Origin: Pseudomonas sp. Bout1
Lineage (GTDB): Bacteria; Pseudomonadota; Gammaproteobacteria; Pseudomonadales; Pseudomonadaceae
Reading direction: 5' to 3'
NCBI RefSeq assembly: GCF_034314165.1
Contig: NZ_JAVIWK010000001.1
Coordinates: 6,649,001 to 6,713,000 of the forward strand
DNA: 64,000 nucleotides
Below the pieces are notes generated by a model. The model worked only from the letters and a program-made list of their open reading frames with translations. It did no database searches and was not told the origin of the DNA. A program made the translations under genes and the position numbers. Shown one piece after another: positions 26,946-36,731 of this stretch; the stretch's first letter is position 1, and each line of letters begins with the position of its first letter.

Positions 26946-28244
26946 TTACAACGCCTTTTCGAAAATCTTCGAATTACGCTGATAGTTGTACAGCGACGCC
27001 CGCGCCGATGGCAGGCGGTCTACGGTACTCGGCACAAAACCACGCTCGCGAAACCAGTGCGCCGTGCGGGTGGTCAGTACAAATAATGTCTTCAAGCCCT
27101 GGGCCCGGGCACGGGTCTCGATGCGCTCCAGCAACTCATCACCACGGCCGCCATGGCGGTACTCCGGGTTCACTGCCAGGCACGCCAGCTCGCCTGCGTC
27201 CGAGTCGGCAATCTGATACAGCGCCGCACAGGCGATGATCATGCCCTCGCGCTCTACCACGCTGAACTGCTCGATTTCCCGCTCCAGCACTTCCCGGGAA
27301 CGACGCACCAGAATCCCCTGTTCTTCCAGCGGGCTGATCAGGTCCAGCAAGCCGCCGACGTCTTCAATCGCCGCTTCGCGTACCAATTCGAACTGTTCCT
27401 GGGCCACCAGCGTACCGCCACCGTCCCGGGTGAACAGCTCGGTGAGCAGGGCACCATCTTCGGCATAACTGACAATATGGCTGCGCCCTACACCACCACG
27501 GCAAGCCTCGGCTGCCGCGTCCAACAGCTCGGCCTGGTAGTTGTTGCCCAGGCGTTGCAGGTGCGCGGGCACCTGTTGCGGCCGCAGCTCACGCACCAGC
27601 CTGCCGTGTTCGTCGATCAGGCCAAGGTCAGCGCCGAACAGCAGCAACTTGTCTGCACCCAGGTCGATGGCGGCGCGGGTGGCGACGTCTTCGCAGGCGA
27701 GGTTGAAGATTTCCCCGGTGGGCGAGTAACCCAACGGCGACAGCAGCACGATGGAGCGCTCGTCCAGCAGGCGGTTAATACCCTTGCGGTCGACGCGGCG
27801 CACTTCGCCAGTGTGGTGATAGTCGACACCTTCAAGCACGCCGATCGGGCGCGCCGTCACCAGGTTGCCGCTGGCCACCCGCAGGCGCGAGCCCTGCATG
27901 GGCGAAGACGCCATGTCCATGGACAGCCGCGCTTCGATGGCGATACGCAGATGGCCCACCGCGTCGATCACACACTCAAGCGTCGCGGCATCGGTGATGC
28001 GCAAGCCTTCGTGGTAAGCCGGGGTCAGGCCGCGGGCGGCGAGGCGGGTTTCGATTTGCGGGCGCGAACCATGGACCAGCACCAGCCGCACGCCCAGGCT
28101 GTGGAGCAGCACCAGGTCGTGGACGATATTGCCGAAGTTCGGATGCTCCACACCGTCGCCGGGCAGCATGACGACGAAGGTGCAATCGCGGTGGGCATTG
28201 ATGTAAGGCGAAGCGTGACGAAGCCAATTGACGTATTCGGGCAT
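26946..28244 (-). CDS. argA: N-acetylglutamate synthase (ArgA)
   Basis: 432 residues. An amino-acid-kinase-like domain (~20-280) that serves arginine feedback is followed by a GNAT acetyltransferase domain (~290-432) with acetyl-CoA loop NPEYRHGGRGDELLERIE. Makes N-acetylglutamate from glutamate and acetyl-CoA, the first step of arginine synthesis. The argE gene lies 135 bp upstream on the same strand, a typical Pseudomonas arrangement. Confidence 0.95.
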   Translation of the reverse strand: MPEYVNWLRHASPYINAHRDCTFVVMLPGDGVEHPNFGNIVHDLVLLHSLGVRLVLVHGSRPQIETRLAARGLTPAYHEGLRITDAATLECVIDAVGHLRIAIEARLSMDMASSPMQGSRLRVASGNLVTARPIGVLEGVDYHHTGEVRRVDRKGINRLLDERSIVLLSPLGYSPTGEIFNLACEDVATRAAIDLGADKLLLFGADLGLIDEHGRLVRELRPQQVPAHLQRLGNNYQAELLDAAAEACRGGVGRSHIVSYAEDGALLTELFTRDGGGTLVAQEQFELVREAAIEDVGGLLDLISPLEEQGILVRRSREVLEREIEQFSVVEREGMIIACAALYQIADSDAGELACLAVNPEYRHGGRGDELLERIETRARAQGLKTLFVLTTRTAHWFRERGFVPSTVDRLPSARASLYNYQRNSKIFEKAL

Positions 28245-28379
28245 AAAACCTGGGCCTGTAATAAAAAGCAGCCAAAAAAGGATGAATCGTGAAAACGCAC
28301 AGCGGGCTGTTGGTTATCGTCGGAACAGGCTTGGCGACACGCTCGCTCTCCTTCTATGTACGGATGGGCAGGGGTTAAT

Positions 28380-29528
28380 TTATGCAGGCTTCAAGCAGTA
28401 ATGTTGAATCAGTTCCCGCAATAGACGCACTGTAGGCGTCAAGCGTGACATTTCAAGGTACTCGCCGGGCTGGTGGGCGCAGGCGATATCGCCGGGGCCA
28501 AGTACCAGGGTTTCGCAACCAAGGCGCTGAAGATAAGGCGCTTCGGTGCCGAACGCTACTGCTTCGGCGCGATGACCGGTAAGTCGTTCAGCCACCCGCA
28601 CCAACTCGGCATCCTCGGCCTGCTCGAACGGCGGTACTTCCGGGAACAACGGCGCGTAGTCGATCTTCACCTGATGGCGTTCGGCCAAGGGTTCAAGCTT
28701 CTGCCGGATGGCAGCGCGTAATACCTCTGGATCCATGCCCGGCAAGGGCCGCAAGTCGAACTCCAGCGAGCACTGGCCACAGATGCGGTTGGGGTTATCG
28801 CCACCGTGAATGCAGCCGAAGTTCATGGTCGGTTGCGGCACGCTGAACTGTGGATTGCGGTATTCGCGTTGCCAGGCCAGTCGCAGGCCCCGCAGCTCGC
28901 CGATGGCGTCGTGCATCGCTTCCAGGGCGCTGTGGCCCAGGCTTGGATCCGACGAATGGCCGCTGCGCCCGAGAATATCGATGCGCTCCATCATCACGCC
29001 TTTGTGCAGGCGGATGGGCTTGAGGCCAGTGGGTTCACCGATCACCGCCGCGCGACCTAAAGGACGGCCCGCCTCGGCCAGCGCACGCGCACCGGCCATG
29101 GAGCTTTCTTCGTCGCACGTGGCGAGGATCAGCAGCGGTTGCTTGAAGGGTTGGTCCAATAACGGCTGGACCGCTTCGATCACCAGGGCAAAAAAGCCCT
29201 TCATGTCACAGCTGCCCAGCCCTACCCAGCGACCGTCGACTTCTGTCAGCTTGAGCGGATCGGTCTGCCACAGCGCACCGTCATACGGCACGGTGTCACT
29301 GTGCCCCGCCAGCACCAGGCCACCAGGGCCGGTGCCGAAACTCGCCAACAGGTTGAATTTGCCGGGGCTGACCTGCTGGATATCGCAGGCAAAGCCCAGG
29401 TCTCCCAGCCAGGTGGCCAGCAAGTCGATCACCGGGCGGTTGGATTGGTCGAGAGAGGCCTGGGTGCAACTGACCGAAGGCGCGGCAATCAGCGCGGCGA
29501 ACTGTTCTTTCATGGACGGTAAAGGCAT
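28380..29528 (-). CDS. argE: Acetylornithine deacetylase (ArgE)
   Basis: 382 residues from ATG at 29526-29528 (MPLPSMKEQFAALIAAPSVS), the start expected from Pseudomonas ArgE; an internal ATG at 29513 is possible. M20 dinuclear-zinc peptidase family with HSDTVPYD (His/Asp ligands), GSCDMKGF and TCDEESSMAG (catalytic and ligand Glu). Removes acetate from N-acetylornithine or a related acylated substrate. With argA it forms a leftward pair. Confidence 0.9.
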   Translation of the reverse strand: MPLPSMKEQFAALIAAPSVSCTQASLDQSNRPVIDLLATWLGDLGFACDIQQVSPGKFNLLASFGTGPGGLVLAGHSDTVPYDGALWQTDPLKLTEVDGRWVGLGSCDMKGFFALVIEAVQPLLDQPFKQPLLILATCDEESSMAGARALAEAGRPLGRAAVIGEPTGLKPIRLHKGVMMERIDILGRSGHSSDPSLGHSALEAMHDAIGELRGLRLAWQREYRNPQFSVPQPTMNFGCIHGGDNPNRICGQCSLEFDLRPLPGMDPEVLRAAIRQKLEPLAERHQVKIDYAPLFPEVPPFEQAEDAELVRVAERLTGHRAEAVAFGTEAPYLQRLGCETLVLGPGDIACAHQPGEYLEMSRLTPTVRLLRELIQHYCLKPA

Positions 29529-29686
29529 GCGCGGTCTCTCAACTTCCCGGACGAGCCCCATCATAGAGCCATCTGCACGACACAATAAACCGTTGCGGCA
29601 CGTTGCCGGGCTCAGTCCTGTACACTGCACGACCTTGGCAGCCACACATTTCCCCGGCTGCGCTCCCGATCCTGGATTTTCCGGCC

Positions 29687-31054
29687 ATGCAGAAAGAAAC
29701 CGAAATCAAGCTCCGCGTCAGCCGCGAAACCCTCGCCGCGCTGCGTGAGCACCCGTTACTGAAAAAACGCAACAAAAGTGGCTGGGAACGCCGTGAGTTG
29801 ATGAACCAGTACTTCGACACCCCGGAGCGCGACCTGGCCCAGGCCAAAGTGGCGCTGCGCCTGCGCAAAGACGGCGACGAAGTGATCCAGACCCTCAAGA
29901 CCCGTGGCCAGAGCGTCGCCGGCTTGTCGGAACGCAATGAATACAACTGGGACCTGGCCAAAGCCAAGCTCGACGTGAAGAAGCTCGACGGCGAATGTTG
30001 GCCCGAGCAACTGGCCGAGCTGGACAAAAAAACCCTCAAGCCGATCTTCACCACCGATTTCGTGCGTGAACGCGCCGAAATCGCCTGGGGCCGCGGCAAG
30101 ACCAAGGTCGTGATCGAAGCCGCCCTGGACCTGGGCCACGTGGTTGCGGGCAAGCAGAAAGAAGAAATCTGCGAGCTCGAACTGGAACTGCGCGAAGGCG
30201 ACCCGGCCGCCCTGCTGGAGTTGGCTGCTGAACTGGCCGCGACCCTGGCGCTGATGCCATGTGATATCAGCAAGGCCGAGCGTGGTTATCGCCTGTTCGA
30301 CGCCAACAGCTACTCACTGAGCCTGCCGGCGCCGGAGCTACACGCCGAAATGCCGCTGGACGACGCATTTGCCGCTGTCATGTGGCACCTTTTGGGCAGC
30401 AGCCAGCGCCTGGCCGAGCAATACCGTTTCAATGGCCACTGGCGTCTGTTGCAAGACTGGGTGGAAAACCTTGGCGAACTGCGCGCTCTGCTCGGCAGCC
30501 TCGGCCAGGCCGCTCCGCGCCAATCCACCAGCGAACTGCGCGCCGCACTGGACGCCTTGCTGGAAGACTGGCGCCCGCTGGTCCTGGCCGGTGACGACGA
30601 TGAAGACATCCGCAAGGCCGCGCCCGAACAGTTCGCCGAAGAACTCGAAGACGTGCGCTGGGGTTTGTTCTCCCTGACCACCTCCCGCTGGCTGCTGGCC
30701 CGCACCTGGGCGGCGGATCGCAACGTGCGTGGCAACCGCCAGGGCGCTGCACAAATCGCCAACTGGCTGCCGCGCCTGCTGGCCGACGACGCCGTAGCCC
30801 TGCAACTGCCGCGCTACCAGCAACAGCCGGAAGACTTGGCCGAGCAACTGCCGCGTATCGAACGCATCCTGGCCTGGCTGCACCATGCACGCCACGTGCT
30901 GGATATCGCCGAGCTGGATCGTCTGTATGGCGAGCTGAACAAACTGGCGCACCTGGCCAACCAGCCGATCACCGATGAGTCACTGGATGCGCGGATGCAT
31001 CAGGCAATCGCGGTGTATCAGAATCGCGCCTGGAAAACCCTGCTGCGCCTGTAA
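29687..31054 (+). CDS. CYTH-CHAD inorganic triphosphatase (YgiF-like)
   Basis: 455 residues from ATG 29687, which places the CYTH signature ETEIKLR (ExExK) at residues 4-10. The CYTH tunnel enzyme (~1-200) hydrolyses inorganic triphosphate or related compounds with metal. A helical CHAD domain (~230-455) with conserved His/basic residues, thought to bind polyphosphate, follows. Divergent from argE. An upstream in-frame extension crosses the promoter region and is rejected. Confidence 0.9.
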   Translation: MQKETEIKLRVSRETLAALREHPLLKKRNKSGWERRELMNQYFDTPERDLAQAKVALRLRKDGDEVIQTLKTRGQSVAGLSERNEYNWDLAKAKLDVKKLDGECWPEQLAELDKKTLKPIFTTDFVRERAEIAWGRGKTKVVIEAALDLGHVVAGKQKEEICELELELREGDPAALLELAAELAATLALMPCDISKAERGYRLFDANSYSLSLPAPELHAEMPLDDAFAAVMWHLLGSSQRLAEQYRFNGHWRLLQDWVENLGELRALLGSLGQAAPRQSTSELRAALDALLEDWRPLVLAGDDDEDIRKAAPEQFAEELEDVRWGLFSLTTSRWLLARTWAADRNVRGNRQGAAQIANWLPRLLADDAVALQLPRYQQQPEDLAEQLPRIERILAWLHHARHVLDIAELDRLYGELNKLAHLANQPITDESLDARMHQAIAVYQNRAWKTLLRL

Positions 31055-31061
31055 CCCCGTT

Positions 31062-31169
31062 GTGGCGAGGGAGCTTGCTCCCGCTGGGCTGCGTAGCGGC
31101 CCCAAAATCTTGGGAGCGCTGCGCACTGGAGCGCCAGCCCGGTCCAGCGGGAGCAAGCTCCCTCGCCAC
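31062..31169. repeat. REPIN, GTGGCGAGGGAGC type
   Basis: GTGGCGAGGGAGCTTGCTCC and its mirror copy (ending CCCTCGCCAC) bracket a second inner inverted pair. It lies 7 bp after the triphosphatase stop, between convergent genes. Four elements of this subtype occur in the window. Confidence 0.9.
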
Positions 31170-31188
31170 TAAGATCAGGCTATGGCCA

Positions 31189-31662
31189 CTATCCGCGCAA
31201 CACCGGCAAACTCGTGGTGGACTTGATCTGCGACAAGGCCACTATCGAGTTGACCTCCTGAATCCCCGGGACCATCGACAGTTTTTCGAAGAAAAACCGC
31301 TCATACGCCTCAATGTCCGACGTGACAATCCGCAGCAAAAAATCCACCGCTCCCATCAACACATAACACTCCAACACTTCTGGAAAGCCGCGAATCGCTT
31401 CGGTGAATTCAGTGAAGTTGGAACGGCCGTGGGCGTTAAGTTTTACCTCGGCAAAAATCTGCGTGTTGAGGCCGATTTTCTTGCGATCCAGCAGGGTGAC
31501 CTGGCCGCGAATCACACCCTCCTCTTTCAGCCGCTGAATCCGGCGCCAGCACGGCGACTGCGACAGGCCGACCTGCTCGGCAATCTGCGCGCTGGAAAGC
31601 GAAGCGTCTTCCTGCAACAGCGCCAGGATGCGGCGGTCGTATATGTCCAACTCACTGTGCAT
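31189..31662 (-). CDS. Lrp/AsnC family transcriptional regulator
   Basis: 157 residues. N-terminal HTH (~5-55) with LDIYDRRILALLQEDASLSS and VGLSQSPCWRRIQRL is followed by the RAM ligand-binding domain (~70-150) with YVLMGAVDFLLRIV. Such proteins form dimers or octamers and respond to amino acids. The closest pattern is the classical Lrp. A small gene of unknown function is divergently transcribed from 31790 and is a likely target. Confidence 0.9.
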   Translation of the reverse strand: MHSELDIYDRRILALLQEDASLSSAQIAEQVGLSQSPCWRRIQRLKEEGVIRGQVTLLDRKKIGLNTQIFAEVKLNAHGRSNFTEFTEAIRGFPEVLECYVLMGAVDFLLRIVTSDIEAYERFFFEKLSMVPGIQEVNSIVALSQIKSTTSLPVLRG

Positions 31663-31789
31663 AGAAATACCTGCTAATGATGCTTTTTGGAATTGCGTGA
31701 TTCTCTTATAAGTCCATTTGGGCTTTTTTAGATAAGAAATCTCCCGCGTGGAATGTAAAAATTTCTACAGTCGAATCCGGAGAGCCAAC

Positions 31790-32128
31790 ATGCACATCGT
31801 CGAAGCCGCCAACCACGCCCCACGCGTCGATGCCTGGGCTGTCAGCAATGCCCACTGCCAGGCGCACTATCAAATCCTGGCCGAGGCCGAGCCCGACGTG
31901 TTGTGCCGGGTACTCAACTACTTTGCCCTGCAGTTTCTGGTTCCCCAGCAAGTGAACGTGCAGCGCGAAGACGACCTGCTGGCGATCGATATCGTGATGG
32001 ATGGCCTGAGCTGGCACCGTGCCCAAGTAATTGGTGAAAAACTTCGTAACCTGATCAGTGTGTGCTCGCTGGAACTGCGCCCAGCTGATGCCGCGCGGTC
32101 TCTGGCGGTGCAAGCGACCGGTCAGTAA
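31790..32128 (+). CDS. Conserved hypothetical protein divergent from Lrp regulator
   Basis: 112 residues from ATG 31790 (GGAGAG eight bases upstream); not recognised as a named family. It has a mixed alpha/beta pattern reminiscent of small ACT-type regulatory domains: AHYQILAEAEPDVLCRVLNY, then QVNVQREDDLLAIDIVMDG. No signal peptide or membrane segment. The divergent Lrp-type gene and the ACT-like look suggest an amino-acid-linked role; that is inference only. Confidence 0.7.
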   Translation: MHIVEAANHAPRVDAWAVSNAHCQAHYQILAEAEPDVLCRVLNYFALQFLVPQQVNVQREDDLLAIDIVMDGLSWHRAQVIGEKLRNLISVCSLELRPADAARSLAVQATGQ

Positions 32129-32211
32129 AAGCCTGCAATAAAGCCCGGCCGCCGAAGCGCACAGGGTGACTAGCCTCAGGACATGCCTAACCTTTGCCCA
32201 GGAACGTCACC

Positions 32212-33915
32212 ATGTCCGTTGCGTCAAATCCGCAGGATCGCTGGCTGGAAATCCATCAGTTGTTGCCCGCCCTGATCGACCAGGGCCTGGTGCCCGCCGA
32301 CCTGGCCCTACCGACGAACAGCGCGCTGCATCCCCTGGAATGCATCGCCAGCCATGGGCCACCTCTGGAAATGCTGACCGAATGGCTCGCCCGGCACTGC
32401 GGCCAGCCTTACCTGCGTATCGACCCGCTGAAGATTGATGTCGCGGCGGTGGTGCCCCTGATGTCCTATGCCTTCGCCCAGCGGCACAAGATCCTCGCCG
32501 TCGCGGTCGACGCCCACAACGTCACAGTCGCCAGCGCCCAACCCTACGTGAGCAGCTGGGAAGCAGGCCTGTCCCAAGTGTTGAAGCGCTCCATCAGGCG
32601 GGTGCTGGCCAACCCCAGGGATATCCAGCGCTGCACCGTCGAGTTTTACCGGCTGGCGAAATCGGTCAGTGGCGCCATTGATCAAAAAACGTCCGGCACA
32701 TCCAACATCGAGCAACTGCTCAACCTCGGCGCCAGCGACCAGGAGCCAGACGCCAACGACGCGCACATCGTCAATATTGTCGACTGGCTGTTGCAGTACG
32801 CCTTTGGCCAGCGGGCCAGTGATATCCATATCGAACCCGGGTGCGATCAGGGTCGCGTGCGGTTTCGCATCGATGGCCTGCTGCACGACGTCTATCAATT
32901 CCCGTCCCAGGTGACGGTGGCGGTGGTCAGCCGCCTGAAAAGCCTGGGCCGGATGAACGTAGCGGAAAAACGCAAACCCCAGGACGGCCGTGTGAAGACC
33001 AAAAGCCCGGCGGGCGGTGAAGTGGAACTGCGCCTGTCGACCTTGCCCACAGCCTTCGGCGAAAAGCTGGTGATGCGAATTTTTGACCCCCAGGTGCTGC
33101 ACAAGGATTTCCAGCAGCTGGGGCTTTCCAGCGACGACCTGCAACGCTGGCAATCCATGACCGGCCAGGCCAACGGCATCATCCTGGTCACCGGCCCCAC
33201 CGGTTCGGGCAAGACCAGCACGCTGTACACCACGCTCAAGCAACTGGCGACCCGGGAGGTCAACCTGTGTACCGTCGAAGACCCGATCGAAATGGTCGAG
33301 CCGGCCTTCAACCAGATGCAGGTCCAGTACAACATCGACCTGACCTTTGCCAGCGGCGTCCGCGCCCTGATGCGCCAGGACCCGGACATCATCATGATTG
33401 GCGAGATTCGCGACCTGGAAACGGCAGAAATGGCCATCCAGGCGGCGCTGACCGGGCACCTGGTGTTGTCCACGCTGCACACCAACGATGCGCCCGGAGC
33501 CATCACTCGCTTGTTGGAACTGGGCATCCCTCATTACCTGATCAATGCAACGTTGCTGGGGGTGATGGCCCAGCGCCTGGTACGGCTGTTGTGCCCGCAC
33601 TGCAAGCGGCCCGCCGGGCAGGCTCACCAGGCCGTAGGTTGCGCAGACTGCCGGGAGAGCGGTTATCGGGGCCGCGCCGGGATCTACGAGGTCATGCTGA
33701 TGAATGACCAGCTCAAGTCATTGGTCACCTCGGGCACCGACATCCAGGCCGTGCGCCATATGGCCCTTGAGCAAGGAATGTGCAGCTTGCGGGCTGCCGG
33801 TATCCGCAAGGTAATGGCCGGGCTGACAACACTGGAGGAGGTGCTGCGAGTGACGCCTGGGGATTCAGAAACAAATCCCTTGATGGATGGGCCGGTAAAC
33901 CGTTCTTATCCGTGA
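32212..33915 (+). CDS. Orphan GspE/PilB-type secretion ATPase
   Basis: 567 residues from ATG 32212. A type II secretion/type IV pilus E-domain at the N-terminus (~10-150), the PilB-like middle part [14 protein letters not shown], Walker [11 protein letters not shown] (Lys334), the Asp box [16 protein letters not shown], Walker [13 protein letters not shown] and the His box [13 protein letters not shown] zinc motif C461-P-H-C464 ... C477-A-D-C480 has only 12 residues between pairs, against roughly 25-30 in PilB/GspE as I recall. No pilin, platform or secretin gene is adjacent, so its machine is encoded elsewhere or it serves another system. Confidence 0.88.
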   Translation: MSVASNPQDRWLEIHQLLPALIDQGLVPADLALPTNSALHPLECIASHGPPLEMLTEWLARHCGQPYLRIDPLKIDVAAVVPLMSYAFAQRHKILAVAVDAHNVTVASAQPYVSSWEAGLSQVLKRSIRRVLANPRDIQRCTVEFYRLAKSVSGAIDQKTSGTSNIEQLLNLGASDQEPDANDAHIVNIVDWLLQYAFGQRASDIHIEPGCDQGRVRFRIDGLLHDVYQFPSQVTVAVVSRLKSLGRMNVAEKRKPQDGRVKTKSPAGGEVELRLSTLPTAFGEKLVMRIFDPQVLHKDFQQLGLSSDDLQRWQSMTGQANGIILVTGPTGSGKTSTLYTTLKQLATREVNLCTVEDPIEMVEPAFNQMQVQYNIDLTFASGVRALMRQDPDIIMIGEIRDLETAEMAIQAALTGHLVLSTLHTNDAPGAITRLLELGIPHYLINATLLGVMAQRLVRLLCPHCKRPAGQAHQAVGCADCRESGYRGRAGIYEVMLMNDQLKSLVTSGTDIQAVRHMALEQGMCSLRAAGIRKVMAGLTTLEEVLRVTPGDSETNPLMDGPVNRSYP

Positions 33916-33974
33916 CAACACCGTTACACTCGGCCAAACCTCGCTTTATCGCCAACACCAGACAAGGAATCGTT

Positions 33975-34895
33975 ATGCAGATCGGAACCGTACTGCTTCT
34001 ATTTGTAGGCTTGGCCGTTGCCATCCTCTTCATGGGGTTCAAGGTGGTCCCCCAGGGTTACCAGTGGACAGTCGAGCGTTTCGGCCGCTACACCAACACC
34101 CTCAAGCCGGGCTTGAACATCATCATTCCGGTCATGGACCGTATCGGGCGCAAGATCAACGTGATGGAAAGCGTGCTGGATATTCCGCCCCAGGAAGTCA
34201 TCACCGCCGACAACGCCACCGTACAGATCGACGCCGTGTGCTTCTTCCAGGTGGTCAATACCGCCCAGGCCGCCTACGAGGTGAACAACCTCGAACACGC
34301 CATCCGCAACCTGCTGCAAACCAACATCCGTACCGTACTCGGCTCCATGGAGCTGGACGCGATGCTCAGCCAGCGTGACGGCATCAACGAAAAACTGCTG
34401 CGCACCGTCGACGAAGCCACCGCACCGTGGGGCATCAAGATCACCCGGATCGAGATCAAGGACATCAGCCCGCCTGCCGACCTGATGGCCGCCATGTCCG
34501 GCCAGATGAAGGCCGAGCGGATCAAGCGTGCGCAGATCCTCGAAGCCGAAGGCCTGCGCGCCTCCGCGATCCTGACCGCCGAAGGCAAGAAGCAGGCGCA
34601 GATCCTGGAGGCCGAAGGTGGTCGTCAGGCCGCGTTCCTGGAATCCGAAGCCCGCGAACGTCAGGCCGAGGCAGAAGCCCGCGCCACTCAAGTGGTATCG
34701 GAAGCGATCGCTACCGGTAACGTGCAGGCCATCAACTACTTTGTCGCCCAGAAATACATCGACGCGCTGGGCAAGCTGGCCTCGGCCAACAACAGCAAGG
34801 TGATCCTGATGCCACTGGAAGCCAGCCAGGTGATTGGCGCTGTCGGCGGCATCGGCGAGATCGTCAAGGCCACCTTCGACAACAAGAAAGCCTGA
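33975..34895 (+). CDS. SPFH/stomatin-like membrane protein (QmcA-like)
   Basis: 306 residues from ATG 33975. N-terminal membrane anchor (~4-24), then the SPFH/band-7 domain ([19 protein letters not shown]) and a long Glu/Ala/Arg coiled coil (~200-260). Such proteins form large ring assemblies on the inner membrane and modulate membrane proteases. The NfeD-type partner follows 10 bp downstream, the usual two-gene operon. Confidence 0.9.
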   Translation: MQIGTVLLLFVGLAVAILFMGFKVVPQGYQWTVERFGRYTNTLKPGLNIIIPVMDRIGRKINVMESVLDIPPQEVITADNATVQIDAVCFFQVVNTAQAAYEVNNLEHAIRNLLQTNIRTVLGSMELDAMLSQRDGINEKLLRTVDEATAPWGIKITRIEIKDISPPADLMAAMSGQMKAERIKRAQILEAEGLRASAILTAEGKKQAQILEAEGGRQAAFLESEARERQAEAEARATQVVSEAIATGNVQAINYFVAQKYIDALGKLASANNSKVILMPLEASQVIGAVGGIGEIVKATFDNKKA

Positions 34896-34905
34896 GGCAC
34901 GCACC

Positions 34906-35352
34906 ATGTGGGAATTCCTGCAGCACCTGTCGTTTTGGGACTGGCTGGCACTGGGCACGGTGCTGTTGATCCTTGAAGTGTTCGGCGCCGGTGGTTATCT
35001 ACTGTGGATGGGCATCGCCGCCGCCGCCGTGGGCGTGATCAAGTTCCTGGTACCCAGCCTGGGGCTGGAGTGGCAACTGCTGCTGTTTGCGGTGTTGTCG
35101 ATCCTGACGGCGGTGTACTGGTGGCGACGCCAGCGCAGCAGTGCCAAGGTCAGCGACCAGCCGGGGCTAAACATGCGTGGCTCAGAGCTGATCGGCCGCA
35201 CCTTTGTAGTGCATCAGGCAATTATCGAGGGCCGGGGCAAGATCAAGGTGGGCGATGGCGTGTGGATGGCGGCAGGGCCAGACGCCCCTGTCGGGGCACA
35301 TGTACGTGTCACTGGTCAGGACGGCGTCATTCTAAAGGTCGAAACTGTTTAG
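34906..35352 (+). CDS. NfeD-like membrane protein
   Basis: 148 residues from ATG 34906. Short N-terminal hydrophobic block with two to three membrane segments (LALGTVLLILEVFGAGGYLLW and WQLLLFAVLSILTAVYWW) and a C-terminal OB-fold (~85-148) typical of NfeD. Partner of the stomatin-like protein immediately upstream. Confidence 0.88.
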   Translation: MWEFLQHLSFWDWLALGTVLLILEVFGAGGYLLWMGIAAAAVGVIKFLVPSLGLEWQLLLFAVLSILTAVYWWRRQRSSAKVSDQPGLNMRGSELIGRTFVVHQAIIEGRGKIKVGDGVWMAAGPDAPVGAHVRVTGQDGVILKVETV

Positions 35353-35369
35353 TCAGCCATGGAACTCGG

Positions 35370-35406
35370 CTGGGTTATCTACAATCAAACTGTTCAGATA
35401 ACCCAG
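35370..35406. promoter_or_regulatory. 11-bp perfect inverted repeat spanning a candidate -10
   Basis: CTGGGTTATCT (35370-35380) and AGATAACCCAG (35396-35406) flank 15 nt. A -10-like TACAAT lies at 35380-35385, inside the dyad, 37 bp before the DUF2388 gene start. It could be an operator that blocks the promoter, or a leader hairpin. No terminator T-run follows. Confidence 0.55.
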
Positions 35407-35421
35407 TCGGAGTCACCCATC

Positions 35422-35739
35422 ATGCGTCTAAAATATGCTGTCGCAACCCTCGCCGTGCTTTCCCTTCCTGTCGGTTCAGCCATGGCCGACAGCTTTTGGC
35501 GTAACGTCATCTCATCGGGTGCCACCACCGGCTCGACGTACCTGACCTTCAAGGACCACAAAATGGTGGTCGCCGCGCAGGACGACGCCGGTAGCTTCGT
35601 CGCCAGCGACGGCAGCATCCGTGGTCCGTACCTGGAAGCTGCAATGCAGAAGGTTCGCGCCGATAACCCTGGCCTCAAAGCCACGGACATGGACCTGGCC
35701 AACGCGATCCTGGCGAAAAACGCCATTGCTTCCGAGTAA
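35422..35739 (+). CDS. DUF2388 family small exported protein
   Basis: 105 residues from ATG 35422 (GGAG nine bases upstream). Signal peptide MRLKYAVATLAVLSLPVGSAMA-D. The mature ~83 residues include SSGATTGSTYLTFKDHK and GSFVASDGSIRGPYLEAA, the DUF2388 pattern found in pseudomonads. Function unknown; periplasmic location likely. It has its own promoter-like dyad and a strong terminator, so it is probably monocistronic. Confidence 0.82.
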   Translation: MRLKYAVATLAVLSLPVGSAMADSFWRNVISSGATTGSTYLTFKDHKMVVAAQDDAGSFVASDGSIRGPYLEAAMQKVRADNPGLKATDMDLANAILAKNAIASE

Positions 35740-35754
35740 TATCGCTGTGTAAGA

Positions 35755-35784
35755 AATGCCGCTCCTTTAGAGCGGCATTTTTTT
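35755..35784 (+). terminator. Intrinsic terminator after the DUF2388 gene
   Basis: AATGCCGCTC / AGAGCGGCATT stem with a short CTTT loop followed by T6-7, 16 bp beyond the stop codon. Strong rho-independent form. Confidence 0.9.
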
Positions 35785-35899
35785 GCCCGGCTTTCCTACA
35801 GCCAGCATTGGCGATTCAGTACTCAAACAGGAAAAGTCCTGTCGAGCAGCCCGCGCCCCCAGCAACAAGCTATCGATTCCTTTTAGACCGAGTGAATCG

Positions 35900-36571
35900 A
35901 TGACCATGCAAAAACTATCTTGCGCCCTGTTGCTCGCCGCAATTGCTACCCCTTATGCCCAAGCGGAGGGCTGGTATGGGTCGGCAAAACTCAACAGCGC
36001 CCGCCAGAATCTCTCCAGCTCGCTGTTGACCAGCCCACGCGTCACCGACCGGGTAGAAGCGCCCGACAGCAGCAAGACATTCACCGGCTCATTCGCCGTG
36101 GGTTATGCCTTTGCCGATGGCTGGCGCCTGGAAGGGGAATACACCATGCCGAGCCATTCGAATTTCAAATCCCGTTGGGCGCCGTTCAATGCCAACGTCA
36201 ATAGCCTGCGGGCCGACAGCCAGCGCTTGATGCTAAACGGTTATAAAAACATCCCGATCAACGACTGGTTATCGTTTTACGGCACAGCCGGCGTGGGCCT
36301 GGCGCAAATTGATGCCGAGGGTTACCAGACCAACAACACCCGTCGTTTCGCCAGCAACCGCCAGTACAATTTCGCCTACAGCGTCGGCCTGGGGCTGGAC
36401 GCCAAGGTCAGCGAAACGCTTACCCTCGGCACCGGCTGGCGTTATGTGGACATGGGCGGGATTGAAACCGGCTACAACACCTTCGCCAATCGGATAAACG
36501 CCCGGGACGAGCAGCTTAAAGGCAAGCTCAAGGAACAGAATGTGTTTCTTGAGGCCCGCGTTTCCTTCTGA
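35900..36571 (+). CDS. Outer-membrane beta-barrel protein (OmpW/opacity-like)
   Basis: 223 residues from ATG 35900 (a second ATG at 35906 is also possible). Signal peptide ends near YAQA-EGW (~22). Alternating polar/hydrophobic strands and GWRLEGEYTMPS, LSFYGTAGVGLAQID and LGTGWRYVDMGGIETG give an eight-strand barrel look. The C-terminus FLEARVSF ends in Phe, the outer-membrane insertion signal. Ligand or role unknown. Confidence 0.8.
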   Translation: MTMQKLSCALLLAAIATPYAQAEGWYGSAKLNSARQNLSSSLLTSPRVTDRVEAPDSSKTFTGSFAVGYAFADGWRLEGEYTMPSHSNFKSRWAPFNANVNSLRADSQRLMLNGYKNIPINDWLSFYGTAGVGLAQIDAEGYQTNNTRRFASNRQYNFAYSVGLGLDAKVSETLTLGTGWRYVDMGGIETGYNTFANRINARDEQLKGKLKEQNVFLEARVSF

Positions 36572-36582
36572 CGCAGACGCTG

Positions 36583-36612
36583 GGAATGCCGCTCTCCAGG
36601 CGGCATTTTTGT
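36583..36612 (+). terminator. Intrinsic terminator after the beta-barrel gene
   Basis: AATGCCGC (36583-36590) and GCGGCATT (36598-36605) form a perfect 8-bp stem followed by TTTGTTT. Twelve bases after the stop codon. Its arm sequence is nearly the same as the terminator at 35755. Confidence 0.9.
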
Positions 36613-36731
36613 TTAAAGGGCGACGATTCATTCACAGGCGACAGGCTATATTCAGTCGAGCCGTGCAACCATGCCCGGCATTGATTATGCTTTTTTCTCA
36701 TCGCCTTTCTGAAACGGATGCCTTCAACGTC

